15,873 nucleotides of DNA, from NCBI GenBank assembly GCA_910592205.1, contig CAJVPJ010000833.1:1-15873 (forward strand). The letters are read 5' to 3'. The stretch's first letter is position 1, and the number at the start of each line of letters is the position of its first letter. Source of the DNA: Paraglomus occultum (lineage: Eukaryota; Glomeromycota; Glomeromycetes; Paraglomerales; Paraglomeraceae). The position numbers were made by a program, and so were the translations under genes. The notes under the pieces are model-generated. The model saw only the letters and a list, made by a program, of their open reading frames with translations. It had not been told where the DNA came from and did not search any database. Below, in pieces: positions 7,702-15,873 of the stretch.

Positions 7702-10595
7702 ATGGATGAATTCGACGATATCGCACTAAGGGTACAACAAAAGCTTGACGAGACTTTCGCAGTGCTCAGGAAACAGCCTTCTTTGGTTCGACGTGAAAGA
7801 GATTCTCCTGAATTACCAGAGTAAGAGACGGCTCTGATCTCTTTTCATTAGACGACTCAGTCGTTATAACAGACACGATTTTTCTCCGTAGGCCTAAGCG
7901 TATAAAGCTTTCGGACAAATCTTTTCCTTTAGAGGCCGTTCATAGACCCTTAGATCGGGATAATTTCCTGAAGCGAGTAGCTACTTTCGATATATCCTTT
8001 TCTATCATGTTATAACTTATCAATGGTAATATGTGGCTTTCTTCAATCCCGTATACTTTCCTTAATTCTCTATTTATACACATTAACATGGCTGCTCAAG
8101 CCAAATTGCTTGAGTCCACTGGAATGCGCAAAATATGGTTGGATTAACACAGATCAAGACGTACTAGAGTGCAAGTATTGTGGGAGTAAGCTTATGGTGC
8201 GATTACCAAAACCCGAGACTGTAATAGGACGTAATCCAAGTAAGCTGCCTATGTGATATTTACAGATTATAATTTGCGGTGGAAACTCAACGTTATTGTT
8301 TATATAAAGGCTATTACACCCAAATTGAACAAATGGAAAATCAATTTGTCTCTCAATTAAGTTCTGCACATATTGTCGGTTGTCCTTGGCGGGATCAACC
8401 GTGTGACGGTACGTACGTGTATTGCTTTTGCCAACAATCGGTAGGCGTCTACGTCCTGACACGCAGTATATGTATGTTTACAGACTCTATTTACAAGTTT
8501 CCGATTTCGCATCCATCTGAAGTTCTTGAAGATTTTAGAAAACGAGCTACAGCACTTTTGGAATTGGGTGATAAGCTACCTGTCGTTGACGTTGACTTTG
8601 TACGGAAATTATGTTCTTGATCTTGATATATTGATTGCTTTACGTTTTACTTACTTTTTATTATATCTGATATCGTGCATAATTAGTCTGAGGAATTAAT
8701 ACAAACGATCATACAAGCACTTTCATTGGACGAATCTGTCGATGAAAAAGTTGCCCTAGCTGCTGGATGCCTCTCAATATTTGGCTATGAGCTGCATAGC
8801 TCAAAACTAGGAGAAATGGTTTTGTGCAGATTTTGCTTTAATAGATTACCTTTACACATGTTCCGAAGTCTAAGAAGGCAAAGAGAGCTTGGACGCACCG
8901 ATCATGGATTAAAGGGCGTTGTTTTAGCTGATGGACTTGCTGTTGTTGCCAACAATTCGGATGATCGAGTTTTCAATCTTCAACATCAACATCAGTGGTG
9001 GTGTGCATGGCTTACAGGAAATGGCAAAGAGATTGAAGATGTTACAGCAGAAGAACTGGAAAAGCGGAAACCTGGATGGCATGTAACACTGGAGTGTATT
9101 ATAAAATATCCAGCTAGTGGTACGGAAGAAGATTCGAAACAGGTAGAAAAAAAGTTTTCGTTGACTTGACTAATATTGTAGCTAATGTACCAATTTATGT
9201 GTTTTCCAGAAAGACCATCGCGCAGAAAATATCCGTAATATACTATCACCCAAGCGAAAATTAGCAATTAATCAGTCTACCAACGTTACCGAGCGAGCGC
9301 AGCCAAAATCTGTAAGTAAACTTTTTGCAGGCACAAGTAGCTCCGAAACAAACGAGGAATCACAGCAAATGAATCTCGTAGAGAATGTGGCCACAATATC
9401 TATGGAAGTGGATCAGGAGAGTCATCAATTGCCTGAGCAGTCTGATCAACAACAGACTGATTTGATGCGGATTGACGAAAATGTTCAAGACCAGAATCCG
9501 GAAGCCGATGAAAGCTTGCTGTCGTCGCATCTGCAGGTAGCTACGAACAACGAACAGACTGTATTTGAAGCGTCAGATGATCATCAAGAACAAGAATTTA
9601 ATGATGAACAACGACAACCCGCAGAATTAGAGGGCATAATTGATACACAGGAAATACTGGCCAGCATGGGCGATTTAGGAGCCAGTCCGGTGGTATCAGG
9701 AGACACACCGTTGCCTTTTACTCCAAGTGCTCTCGAAATACCAGACGTGCCAGAAGCTACAGCATCTCCACTATCATCTCTGGCAACCGCAATGGTTGAC
9801 GACTCTGTCGAAGTTCGAAGCGTGCAAGGTACAACAGAAACCGCTCCACCGGAACATACAAACGAGGATACGACCAGCGTGCACGTTCATGAAAATGAAG
9901 GAAAGAACAACGTATCAACAGCTACAATACAAGTTTCTGAAGATGAACAGAGAATTTCAATGGAAATGCCTGATGAGGAAGGGGTCGATAAACCAGTAGA
10001 GAAAATTAATGAGTCCGTCGAAAACGAAAGAGATTTTGAGGGAGAAGACCGTATAGAACAAATAGAGAGGGAAGAGGATGAGCAGCAGTATGGTAACGAC
10101 GAAGGAGAAGAAGGAGAAGAAGTTGAACACAGCGTAGAAACAGAAGAGGATGAGTTAATAATACACGAAGACAGTTATTACGAAATCGGTAAAAGTGATA
10201 TGGATGTAGAAGGCAATGTAGAAGGCAATGTAGAAGATGATGAGGATGATGAGGATGATGAGTCGATGGATCACGATGATGCGGCCTTCAGCGCCATTGG
10301 TGACAGTGTCGAAAATGCAGTAGTCATTGATGATTCCGATGAAGAACCTGCTTCGCGAGTTATTAGTGAAGATGAAGATTATAATCGGAACTCAACAAGA
10401 TTTCTTGAGGGCACCGTTTTTCCTGGAGGAGGGCAAATACTTGATTTTCATCCTAATCAGTATCTGACCGAAGAAATAGTAAGGATGGAAGAAGCACTAT
10501 ATGAACATCAGGCAGATTTTGGCGCTGAAGATAACGGCACACCTTTACCTTTCGGTGGTCATCTGCAAGATGACCGTTCTACTCCCGATCATTGA
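7702..10595 (+). CDS. rsm1: C3HC zinc-finger protein of the ZC3HC1/NIPA/Rsm1 family with long acidic tail
   Basis: Seven exons: 7702-7820, 7892-7991, 8080-8239, 8310-8408, 8484-8599, 8687-9142, 9210-10595; 811 codons plus TGA. Family members (NIPA/ZC3HC1 in animals, Rsm1 and Pml39 in yeasts) are nuclear, associated with the nuclear-pore basket and mRNA export or quality control. The first BIR-like module starts with a helix FLKRVATF, then TW..KP, LSPLECAKYGW and the zinc ligands C104-x2-C107 and H147-x3-C151. The second module (Rsm1 domain) carries C245-x2-C248 and H300-x3-C304 in FNLQHQHQWWCAW. Residues about 351-811 form an unusually long, low-complexity Glu/Asp-rich tail; human ZC3HC1 is about 500 aa in all. 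Intron 2 is AT-AC (separate entry); the others are GT-AG. Two joints are uncertain: exon 3 could end at 8230 instead of 8239 (same phase), and exon 5 uses the only in-phase canonical donor I found (GTACGG at 8600), although four further codons look family-like. A candidate AATAAA lies at 10667-10672. Confidence 0.88.
7992..8079 (+). other. AT-AC (U12-type, minor-spliceosome) intron, 88 nt
   Basis: The donor reads ATATCCTTTT (7992 on), a perfect match to the AT-AC U12 consensus ATATCCTTT. The branch element TTCCTTAATT (8058-8067) matches TTCCTTRAC except one base, and its branch A lies 14 nt before the terminal AC (8078-8079), inside the 10-20 nt window known for U12 introns. There is no AG from 7981 to 8098, so no GT-AG solution keeps the conserved residues. 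Excision is phase 0 and joins VATFD to TLTWLLKP, reconstructing the F..RV.TF..L.W..KP block of the family without a gap. Splicing would need U11, U12, U4atac and U6atac snRNPs in this organism. Confidence 0.88.
10203..10265 (+). repeat. In-frame tandem repeats inside the acidic tail
   Basis: A 12-nt unit GTAGAAGGCAAT occurs twice in tandem (encoding VEGN twice), followed by a GAGGATGAT-type tandem encoding a run of Glu/Asp. Both keep the frame, suggesting the acidic tail lengthens by slippage. Similar GAAGGAGAA units lie just upstream (about 10100-10120). Confidence 0.75.
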
Positions 10596-10666
10596 TTATC
10601 ATGTGATAAAATAGTATTATGTGATTGGTTCTACGCACATGCACAATATAAAGTGGTAATGTAGAG

Positions 10667-10672
10667 AATAAA
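10667..10672 (+). terminator. Candidate poly(A) signal AATAAA of the C3HC gene
   Basis: AATAAA about 72 nt after the TGA at 10593-10595 and about 120 nt before the next start codon; several related AATAAA-like motifs follow it. Confidence 0.5.
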
Positions 10673-10792
10673 ATAATGTATTCGCGCTTTGAATGTCAAT
10701 GCGCTGAGGAAAATAAACAAAATAAACTGTATACAGTCGTCTCATAGGGTTCTGCAATAAAGTGCATCGCTTTCTGGTCTATACCACTTCAA

Positions 10793-11986
10793 ATGCGTAG
10801 ATCGCTTTCCAACTCTTGGAGAAATTATTCAGGTCGAGATACGAATAGCTCGTCAGCACCTTTTAATGCGTCTGAAACTGCGATCGCTGAAGTAGAAGGA
10901 AAAAAGGAGGAGGAGGAAAGAATAAAAACCTCAGGACCATATCCGTTATCTAATAGTTGGACTTTTTATCGTGATAAGTAAGTTTCTCATTGAAATGAAA
11001 CAGCGATTATTATCTTAGCAAGACCATGAGCGCGTGGGTACCAAGTGGCCAGTTAAGTTGTGATGCGTGGTATTCTGTCTTATTATGAGTTTGTATACCT
11101 CGCGCTTGTTATTGTCACGCTCTCATCTTTATGTCTGTATATGTACTTTGCTCATACGAAAGGTATGTTGCAAATGCTACTCCTGAAGAATATGCTCAGA
11201 ATCTAGTAGTCCTTGCGACGGTAGCGACCGTTCAGGTACTCGTGCATAACGCTCTGTATACTCTCTATTCTATCCTTTCTGTTTGCAGACTTGCACTGTT
11301 CACGATATTTATATGATTTGATTGATGCAGAACTTCTGGGCTGTTTATAATAACATTCCCGGGCCCGACCAGTTGCAATCACGATGTAGTCATCATTTTA
11401 TGAAGAGTGGAATAAGACCAGTATGGTAATTATTTAACAGAATATAGCATGTGACTTGTTACAAGATTTGTTTATTGAATTTGCCGATTTTGTGGGGGGT
11501 TGTTTTTTTTTTTGCGCTAAAAGTTAATGCGATTGAAATCTACTACATTTTGTTCATAGGGAAGACCCGAGAAATGAAAATGGAGGCGCATGGTACTTTC
11601 GAGTGGACAAGTCAGATACAGCGTTTGTCTGGAGGGAATTGTTAATGCAGTTAATAGGAGAGCAGTTCGAAGACTGTATCGCAGAGGACGATGATATTTT
11701 TGGATTGTCAGTTTCGTCACGTTATAATACTGACATCTTTACGATGTGGAATCAAAACGCGAATGCACCGAATCTGTCAAAAGTACTAGACAAATTGCTT
11801 GAAATTCTCAAGCCGGTTCAGCTTCAACTCCCATACTATAAAGGTGAGCAAAAATCATGACAAAATGCTTGCAGACATTTCAAGAAATATTTGACGCTAA
11901 AGACTATTCTGATTTCAGCACATAAGGACCATTCAAGTTTCAAGAAATCTGACTCACCAGCTGCAAATGGGCAAATGTTGGGATGA
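10793..11986 (+). CDS. EIF4E: eIF4E-family mRNA cap-binding protein, 4EHP-like
   Basis: Exons 10793-10977, 11019-11033, 11163-11235, 11331-11425, 11560-11843 and 11919-11986 join to 239 codons plus TGA, all introns GT-AG. The protein binds the 5' m7G cap and either recruits eIF4G (translation) or competes for the cap (repression). After a Ser/Glu-rich N-terminal arm (1-49) the fold begins at SNSWTFYRD (53-61). NFWAVYNN (92-99) is the conserved dorsal W94 element that binds eIF4G or 4E-BP; VWEDP (122-126) supplies the cap-stacking W123 and E124; GGAWYFRV, the W..LL..LIGEQF helix and the late FTMWN strand follow. The other cap-stacking Trp of canonical eIF4E is replaced by Tyr (Y77 in EEYAQN), as in 4EHP/eIF4E2, so a repressor-type role is plausible. 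Exon 2 is only 15 nt; skipping it (exon 1 to exon 3) would also stay in frame. Lies 197 bp after the C3HC gene and convergent with cytochrome c. Confidence 0.9.
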
Positions 11987-12111
11987 ACGTTTTTCAATAG
12001 CTATTGTTTTATGAGAAATGGATATATAACTTATGGAGAACAATATCTGTGACTCAATACAAGTATTTATGATAACTGTACAACATCTGATTATAACATA
12101 TTTAACGCATA

Positions 12112-12129
12112 ATATATATATATATATAT
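12112..12129. repeat. (AT)9 microsatellite
   Basis: Nine perfect AT units in the spacer between the convergent eIF4E and cytochrome c genes. Confidence 0.9.
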
Positions 12130-12270
12130 TTTTGCCACCCCGAAATTTGTTAGAGATGATGCGTTTCTTGAACGCATATCATGGATTCACGTTAAGAGAA
12201 TATTGCCAAGCTTGGTATCGTTCATCCGAAACTTATCCAACTAGCCACTTGACAGATTGTATGGCAGCAT

Positions 12271-12276
12271 TTTATT
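12271..12276 (-). terminator. Candidate poly(A) signal of cytochrome c
   Basis: AATAAA on the minus strand (TTTATT on plus) about 100 nt past the cytochrome c stop codon at 12375-12377. It lies within the region expected to be the 3' UTR of the convergent eIF4E gene. Confidence 0.4.
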
Positions 12277-12374
12277 TGTATTAATGTAGTTGAATTAATT
12301 GCTGCCTAAATCAGCAAGCTCTTGGGAGAAAATTGTCTATTATTATGAAACTGATTGCATTCCGTGTGACATTC

Positions 12375-12993
12375 TCATTTAGTCGCAGTCTTTAGATATG
12401 CAATAACGTCGTTTCGGTCTTTCTCTTTCTTAAATCCTGGGAATGCCATCTTCGTGCCTGGGATGTATCTGGTGAAAGTCGAACCGAAAAAAACGACTTA
12501 GCATAGGCACTACTTGTTGACATAATACAAGACGAAATAAAAACAGCGACAGATGTTTTTACTTTTTAGGATTTTCGAGGTAATCGAATAAAGTATTTTC
12601 ATTCCAAATAATTCCTGCTTGTTGATTGGCGGCTGTATAAGTGAAGCCAGGTACAGTGCCAGATTTACGACCGAATAGGCCATGGAGATTCGGCCCTACT
12701 TTGTTAGCACCTCCTGCCTCAACCGTATGACACAACGCACAACGAGTCTTGAAACTGTCCAAAGAGAGCAGAATGTTAGCTATAACATCAAATCACTCAA
12801 AGACAATTTATAATTGCCGTCCTCCCCCGTATTAAATGTAATGAATTGACTTACAGTTTGGCGCCATTTGTGGCATCACCCTTGGCTATTTGATAGTTGA
12901 ATCATTGAATATCAGCGTTAGTAATCTTTCAAGGCATCAACATGTTCGTTTAGCTGGCATGTTGAGAAAGAACTCACCTGCGTCGAACGGCAT
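12375..12993 (-). CDS. CYC1: Cytochrome c, mitochondrial electron carrier
   Basis: Minus-strand exons 12993-12978 (16 nt), 12885-12855 (31 nt), 12754-12563 (192 nt) and 12468-12375 (94 nt) join in frame to 110 codons plus TGA, the usual length for fungal cytochrome c. It shuttles electrons from complex III to complex IV in the intermembrane space, with heme c attached covalently. The haem site is C21-A-L-C24-H25; the axial methionine is M87 in YIPGTKMAF; the [13 protein letters not shown] and [15 protein letters not shown] blocks are family hallmarks. Introns of 92, 100 and 94 nt are GT-AG; the first holds a textbook TACTAAC branch site and the second GCTAAC. There is no presequence, as expected, because import depends on haem lyase. 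Two CCAAT boxes lie about 100-117 bp upstream. The gene converges with eIF4E, with 388 bp between the stop codons. Confidence 0.97.
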
Positions 12994-15488
12994 TTTCGAA
13001 TTGAAGATATTTTCAACAGAACAGATTCAAGTTGATTAGATGCAAAGGCAAAAAAGGTCTCTTATATTGAAAAAATTCAACAAGTACGATACTATTGGTT
13101 ATGTCCCAATTCGTATTCCGGTTTTCCCCGGGTTATTCGGTGTCACGGCAGGTGTCAGTTTAGTTGCGGTAACGTGACTAAAGGTTGATCATATATATTA
13201 ATATGGAGAGTTCGAGAAACAAACGCGGCTTGCCGAAATTGCTTGTGATAACAATAAAAATAAATCAACGGTTATTGATATAGCGATAGAATACGAAAAT
13301 CACGGTGGGCTGCAGTCACAGGGTTACACAGTTACCGTTGGTGGCGAACATGTGTTAAGTCTAGAATACTATGTTAAATCATGATGACATCACTTATTAC
13401 AGTCGACCTCCCCTACAGTCGTCTCCTATACAGTGACTGTATTATGCGAATTGAGATGTTGTGTACAATGAAATTTATTGTATCATGCGCTTCTGGCTTT
13501 TTGGTGAATTAATCGTGAATATTAGGATAGTTTTTCCCTCTTCCCGTTTGTCAATCGAGGAGACTTCATGTTATTTTCTATCAAGAATGGATGCCGATCA
13601 ATCACTTTAGGACATGCCCTTGAAAGACCTCAAATTGTTCCAAGAATGCCGTGTTTTAGATCATACATATTAAACAAAGTTTGTTCATGTCAATCGATAA
13701 TCACAACGTAGTATTCTGTTGTAGCTAGGTCTGGTATCTTGAGGGAGATAGCATGTATCATTTTAGTTCACTCATGCCTGTAACCGGTCAGCGACATTAT
13801 CAGTTAATACAGCTCAAATTGAATAACACACTAGCGTTTACCATCAAAGTTTAGCTTTTAAAACTCAACCAAGTGTACAGCTTTTTTGTCATTTTGTTTA
13901 GAAAACGGAAAATTTGGAAATTTTCATTTTTACAACACGTTATGTGTCTACTATAAAAATCTTCAAAAGACCAATGGTATTAAAATAATTAGCCCACAGT
14001 AATATGACTCAAATAATCTCACTACATGGTTTTACGCAGACATTCTCATTCGCCATTTAAGGTTAAGATGTGTAGAGGTGTCAAGAGCACGTTTCCAGAA
14101 TTTGTCTATTACCATGACAGAGAGTTGAAATAATCTCATAAACACATTCATCAATGTCGAGCATGGGGAAAGGAATTCCTTGCATGTAAATGGAATTTAA
14201 CATTAGATGCAAACCGTTACTTCACATGCAATGTCTGATTCAACCAAAGTCCCGCTTTATCCAGTACGCTCGACTTCTGACATGCACACAGAGATAGTTT
14301 TGTTGACTTCTCTTTCGACGATATTGTCAACTCTGGAGATTTTATGCTCAAACCTGAATTCAACATTAATCTAGTTCAGTGCTGCGATGGTAAAGGTCTA
14401 CATGGGTGATCCGTCAATACTAATAGGTTATTAATCTGAATAGGTTGGTTCCCTTTTGAAAGAAGAAATTGCATACTAAACACATTCTGAATCAGAAAAT
14501 ATTTTTTCTGTTAGCTTCAAACAATCCATTGCCAAGTCAAAACCTGCTTCATAACACGATCGGACAATAGGATGATTCATCATACGTTACGTCTTTATGA
14601 CGAATATGAGAATTCTTTTCCGAGTGTGTACAAGAACAACTACAATCCGATCATCGTATGTAAATGGACAAGCAAGATTCAAAAAGTTTAATGTACGATT
14701 AGTGCAGCATGTAGTAAATGTATAATCTCCCAGAGGTAAAACAAAAGAGCGCGAGATATTAATTTATATAGATTGTTGACACCGAAAGAATTAATTGTAA
14801 AGTGATTTCACAAGGTGATAATAATATTGCCATTTCGCAACTCGAACTCATCTCGCTACGCACACATCTTCCAATATTTCTCATTCTTTACTGCGTTAAT
14901 CAAGGTCTACGTCGACGGGGTGTTGGAAGCGCGTTCATAACGACAATTAACAAGGATCCAACAGCATGTTTGTTTTTTACACTATTGTTAATTATATTAA
15001 TATTGGATGAAAGACACGTTATAAAATGGATGGTTCAACAAATGAGCATTTGCGAATGTTCTGAACGATGATATCAACGCAAATATCAATGAAATTACAC
15101 ATAGTCATTTAGACGTATCATAACGAATTTTTGCATCCCATTGTCTTTCTGGAAAGATCCATCATCAATAGAGGAAATAGGGTTATCTACGTTCGTATTG
15201 CGTACTTCTTCAATTGCTTTTCTGGTGATCTATGTTGTTATAAAATTTTTATTAAAATTATTGCAATGCTTGTTTTCTTAGGAATTATATTAAATCATAC
15301 CTCTAATGCTTGTAAAGTGTTTGCAGATGTCGCGTGTCAACATACTGTTAGACGAAATTTTCTCCTTTTATTTGTAGTTTTAATTCGTCGATAAACAAAG
15401 TTTGTTAAAATTTTCTTGGTTTGTTTTTTGCATTTCTCCTGAAGGCGAGTGTCTCTGAAATTTTGCAAAGCTGAATATATGGGGCATG
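12994..15488. other. Long region without a convincing gene
   Basis: The first 200 bp or so are the cytochrome c promoter and leader. Beyond that no open frame has a recognisable family or clear coding composition. Two plus-strand frames (14802-15071, 15131-15394) are Leu/Ile/Phe-rich with no family signature. The minus strand around 14050-14350 has short protein-like runs interrupted by stops. No tRNA or rRNA was recognised. Confidence 0.5.
13094..13110. promoter_or_regulatory. Pair of opposed CCAAT boxes upstream of cytochrome c
   Basis: CCAAT on the minus strand at 13098-13094 and on the plus strand at 13106-13110, about 100 and 117 bp upstream of the cytochrome c ATG. CCAAT boxes bound by the HAP/NF-Y complex control respiratory genes in many fungi, including cytochrome c. 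The role here is inferred from position and motif only. Confidence 0.4.
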
Positions 15489-15872
15489 CTGCAACAAAAC
15501 CAGACAAAGTGAACATTCTGTTATGTGACATAAATAAGAGGTTGGACCAGTATGACTGATGACATTTTGAAAAGTAATAATGGTGTTTATGGACTTGTTA
15601 ATTTTAATGCTCACTTTATTATTATCATGGATTTAATGTAAATTAGTTTCATAGTAATATTTTTATATATAGAGGTAATCCTATATTAATCCTGTTATGG
15701 TTTATATTCATCCCCATTCTGGTATGATAAAGGGAACATTAAAATTAACAAGTTCATAAGTAATGAATGAGCACTGCTATTACTTTTCAAAACATCATTA
15801 GTCAAATTAGTTAACTTTCAGCCACACAAGCCTCTTATTTCAGAATGTTCACTTTGTCTGGTTTTGTTGCAG
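15489..15872. mobile_element. Fold-back / MITE-like element with long terminal inverted repeats
   Basis: CTGCAACAAAACCAGACAAA... at 15489-15520 is the exact reverse complement of 15841-15872 (32 of 32). The pairing continues, less perfectly, inward: the AATAAGAGG block, a 26-nt block with three mismatches (around 15554-15579 against 15779-15804), and a 16-nt perfect block CTTGTTAATTTTAATG (15594-15609 against 15737-15752). Each arm is therefore about 140 nt around a loop of about 100 nt. No protein is encoded, so it would be non-autonomous. The window stops one base after the right end, so target-site duplications cannot be seen and the superfamily is unknown. Confidence 0.75.
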
Positions 15873-15873
15873 T

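Noticed and set aside
7977-8100. GT-AG alternative for the AT-AC intron (donor GTAGCT at 7977, acceptor AAG at 8098-8100)
   Set aside because: It is in phase, but it deletes the conserved VATF...TW..K residues and has no pyrimidine tract at its acceptor, while the AT-AC reading matches U12 consensus at every site.
9312-9330. GTAAGT...TTTTTGCAG, 19 nt, looking like a complete mini-intron in exon 7 of the C3HC gene
   Set aside because: Far below a workable intron size, and removal would shift the frame of the long acidic tail; read as coding.
13416-13427. 12-mer TACAGTCGTCTC shared with 10733-10744
   Set aside because: Several shared 12-mers are expected by chance in a window of this size.
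14050-14350. Minus-strand protein-like runs interrupted by stops
   Set aside because: Runs are about 30-40 residues, in different frames, with no recognisable motif; not enough to call a pseudogene.
14802-15071. Frame with LRRRGVGSAF, reminiscent of the acetyl-CoA motif of GNAT acetyltransferases
   Set aside because: Only one short motif matches, the flanks lack the rest of the fold, and the frame is hydrophobic low-complexity sequence.
15131-15394. Hydrophobic 87-codon plus-strand frame that could suggest a small membrane protein
   Set aside because: Composition follows from T-rich DNA; no family, no supporting neighbours or splice context.

Overview
The window looks like a compact stretch of nuclear DNA from a fungus, most likely an early-diverging lineage (Mucoromycota in the broad sense, perhaps Glomeromycotina). 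The evidence is A+T-rich spacers, short introns (mostly 69-110 nt) with GT-AG ends and TACTAAC-like branch sites, a fungal-type Fzo1 mitofusin, a C-terminal scrap of a Tigger/CENP-B-type transposase, and one AT-AC (U12-type) intron. Minor-spliceosome introns are known in some early-diverging fungi and are missing from most ascomycetes. The taxon is an inference from gene style; no marker settles it.

Layout. Positions 1-4658 are gene-poor: a transposase relic (190-480, minus) and a long, frame-broken coding relic of unknown identity (about 1342-3361, minus), followed by about 1.3 kb of apparently non-coding DNA. Positions 4659-11986 are gene-dense on the plus strand, with three spliced genes in a row: mitofusin Fzo1 (4 exons, 818 aa), a ZC3HC1/NIPA/Rsm1-type C3HC zinc-finger protein with a very long acidic tail (7 exons, 811 aa), and an eIF4E-family cap-binding protein with 4EHP-like features (6 exons, 239 aa). 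Cytochrome c (4 exons, 110 aa) lies convergently on the minus strand at 12375-12993. From 12994 to 15488 I see no convincing gene. The window ends in a 384-bp fold-back element (15489-15872) with a perfect 32-bp terminal inverted repeat and imperfect arms of about 140 bp, which resembles a MITE.

The genes are housekeeping functions and do not form an operon-like system: outer mitochondrial membrane fusion, nuclear-pore-basket/mRNA-related function, cap binding and respiratory electron transfer. The most notable signal is the AT-AC intron in the C3HC gene. It has a perfect ATATCCTTT donor, a TTCCTTAA branch site 14 nt from the terminal AC, and no AG across the candidate acceptor zone. Removing it restores the conserved start of the zinc-finger domain without a gap.

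All exon structures were read by eye from splice signals and family similarity; no alignment or RNA evidence was available.
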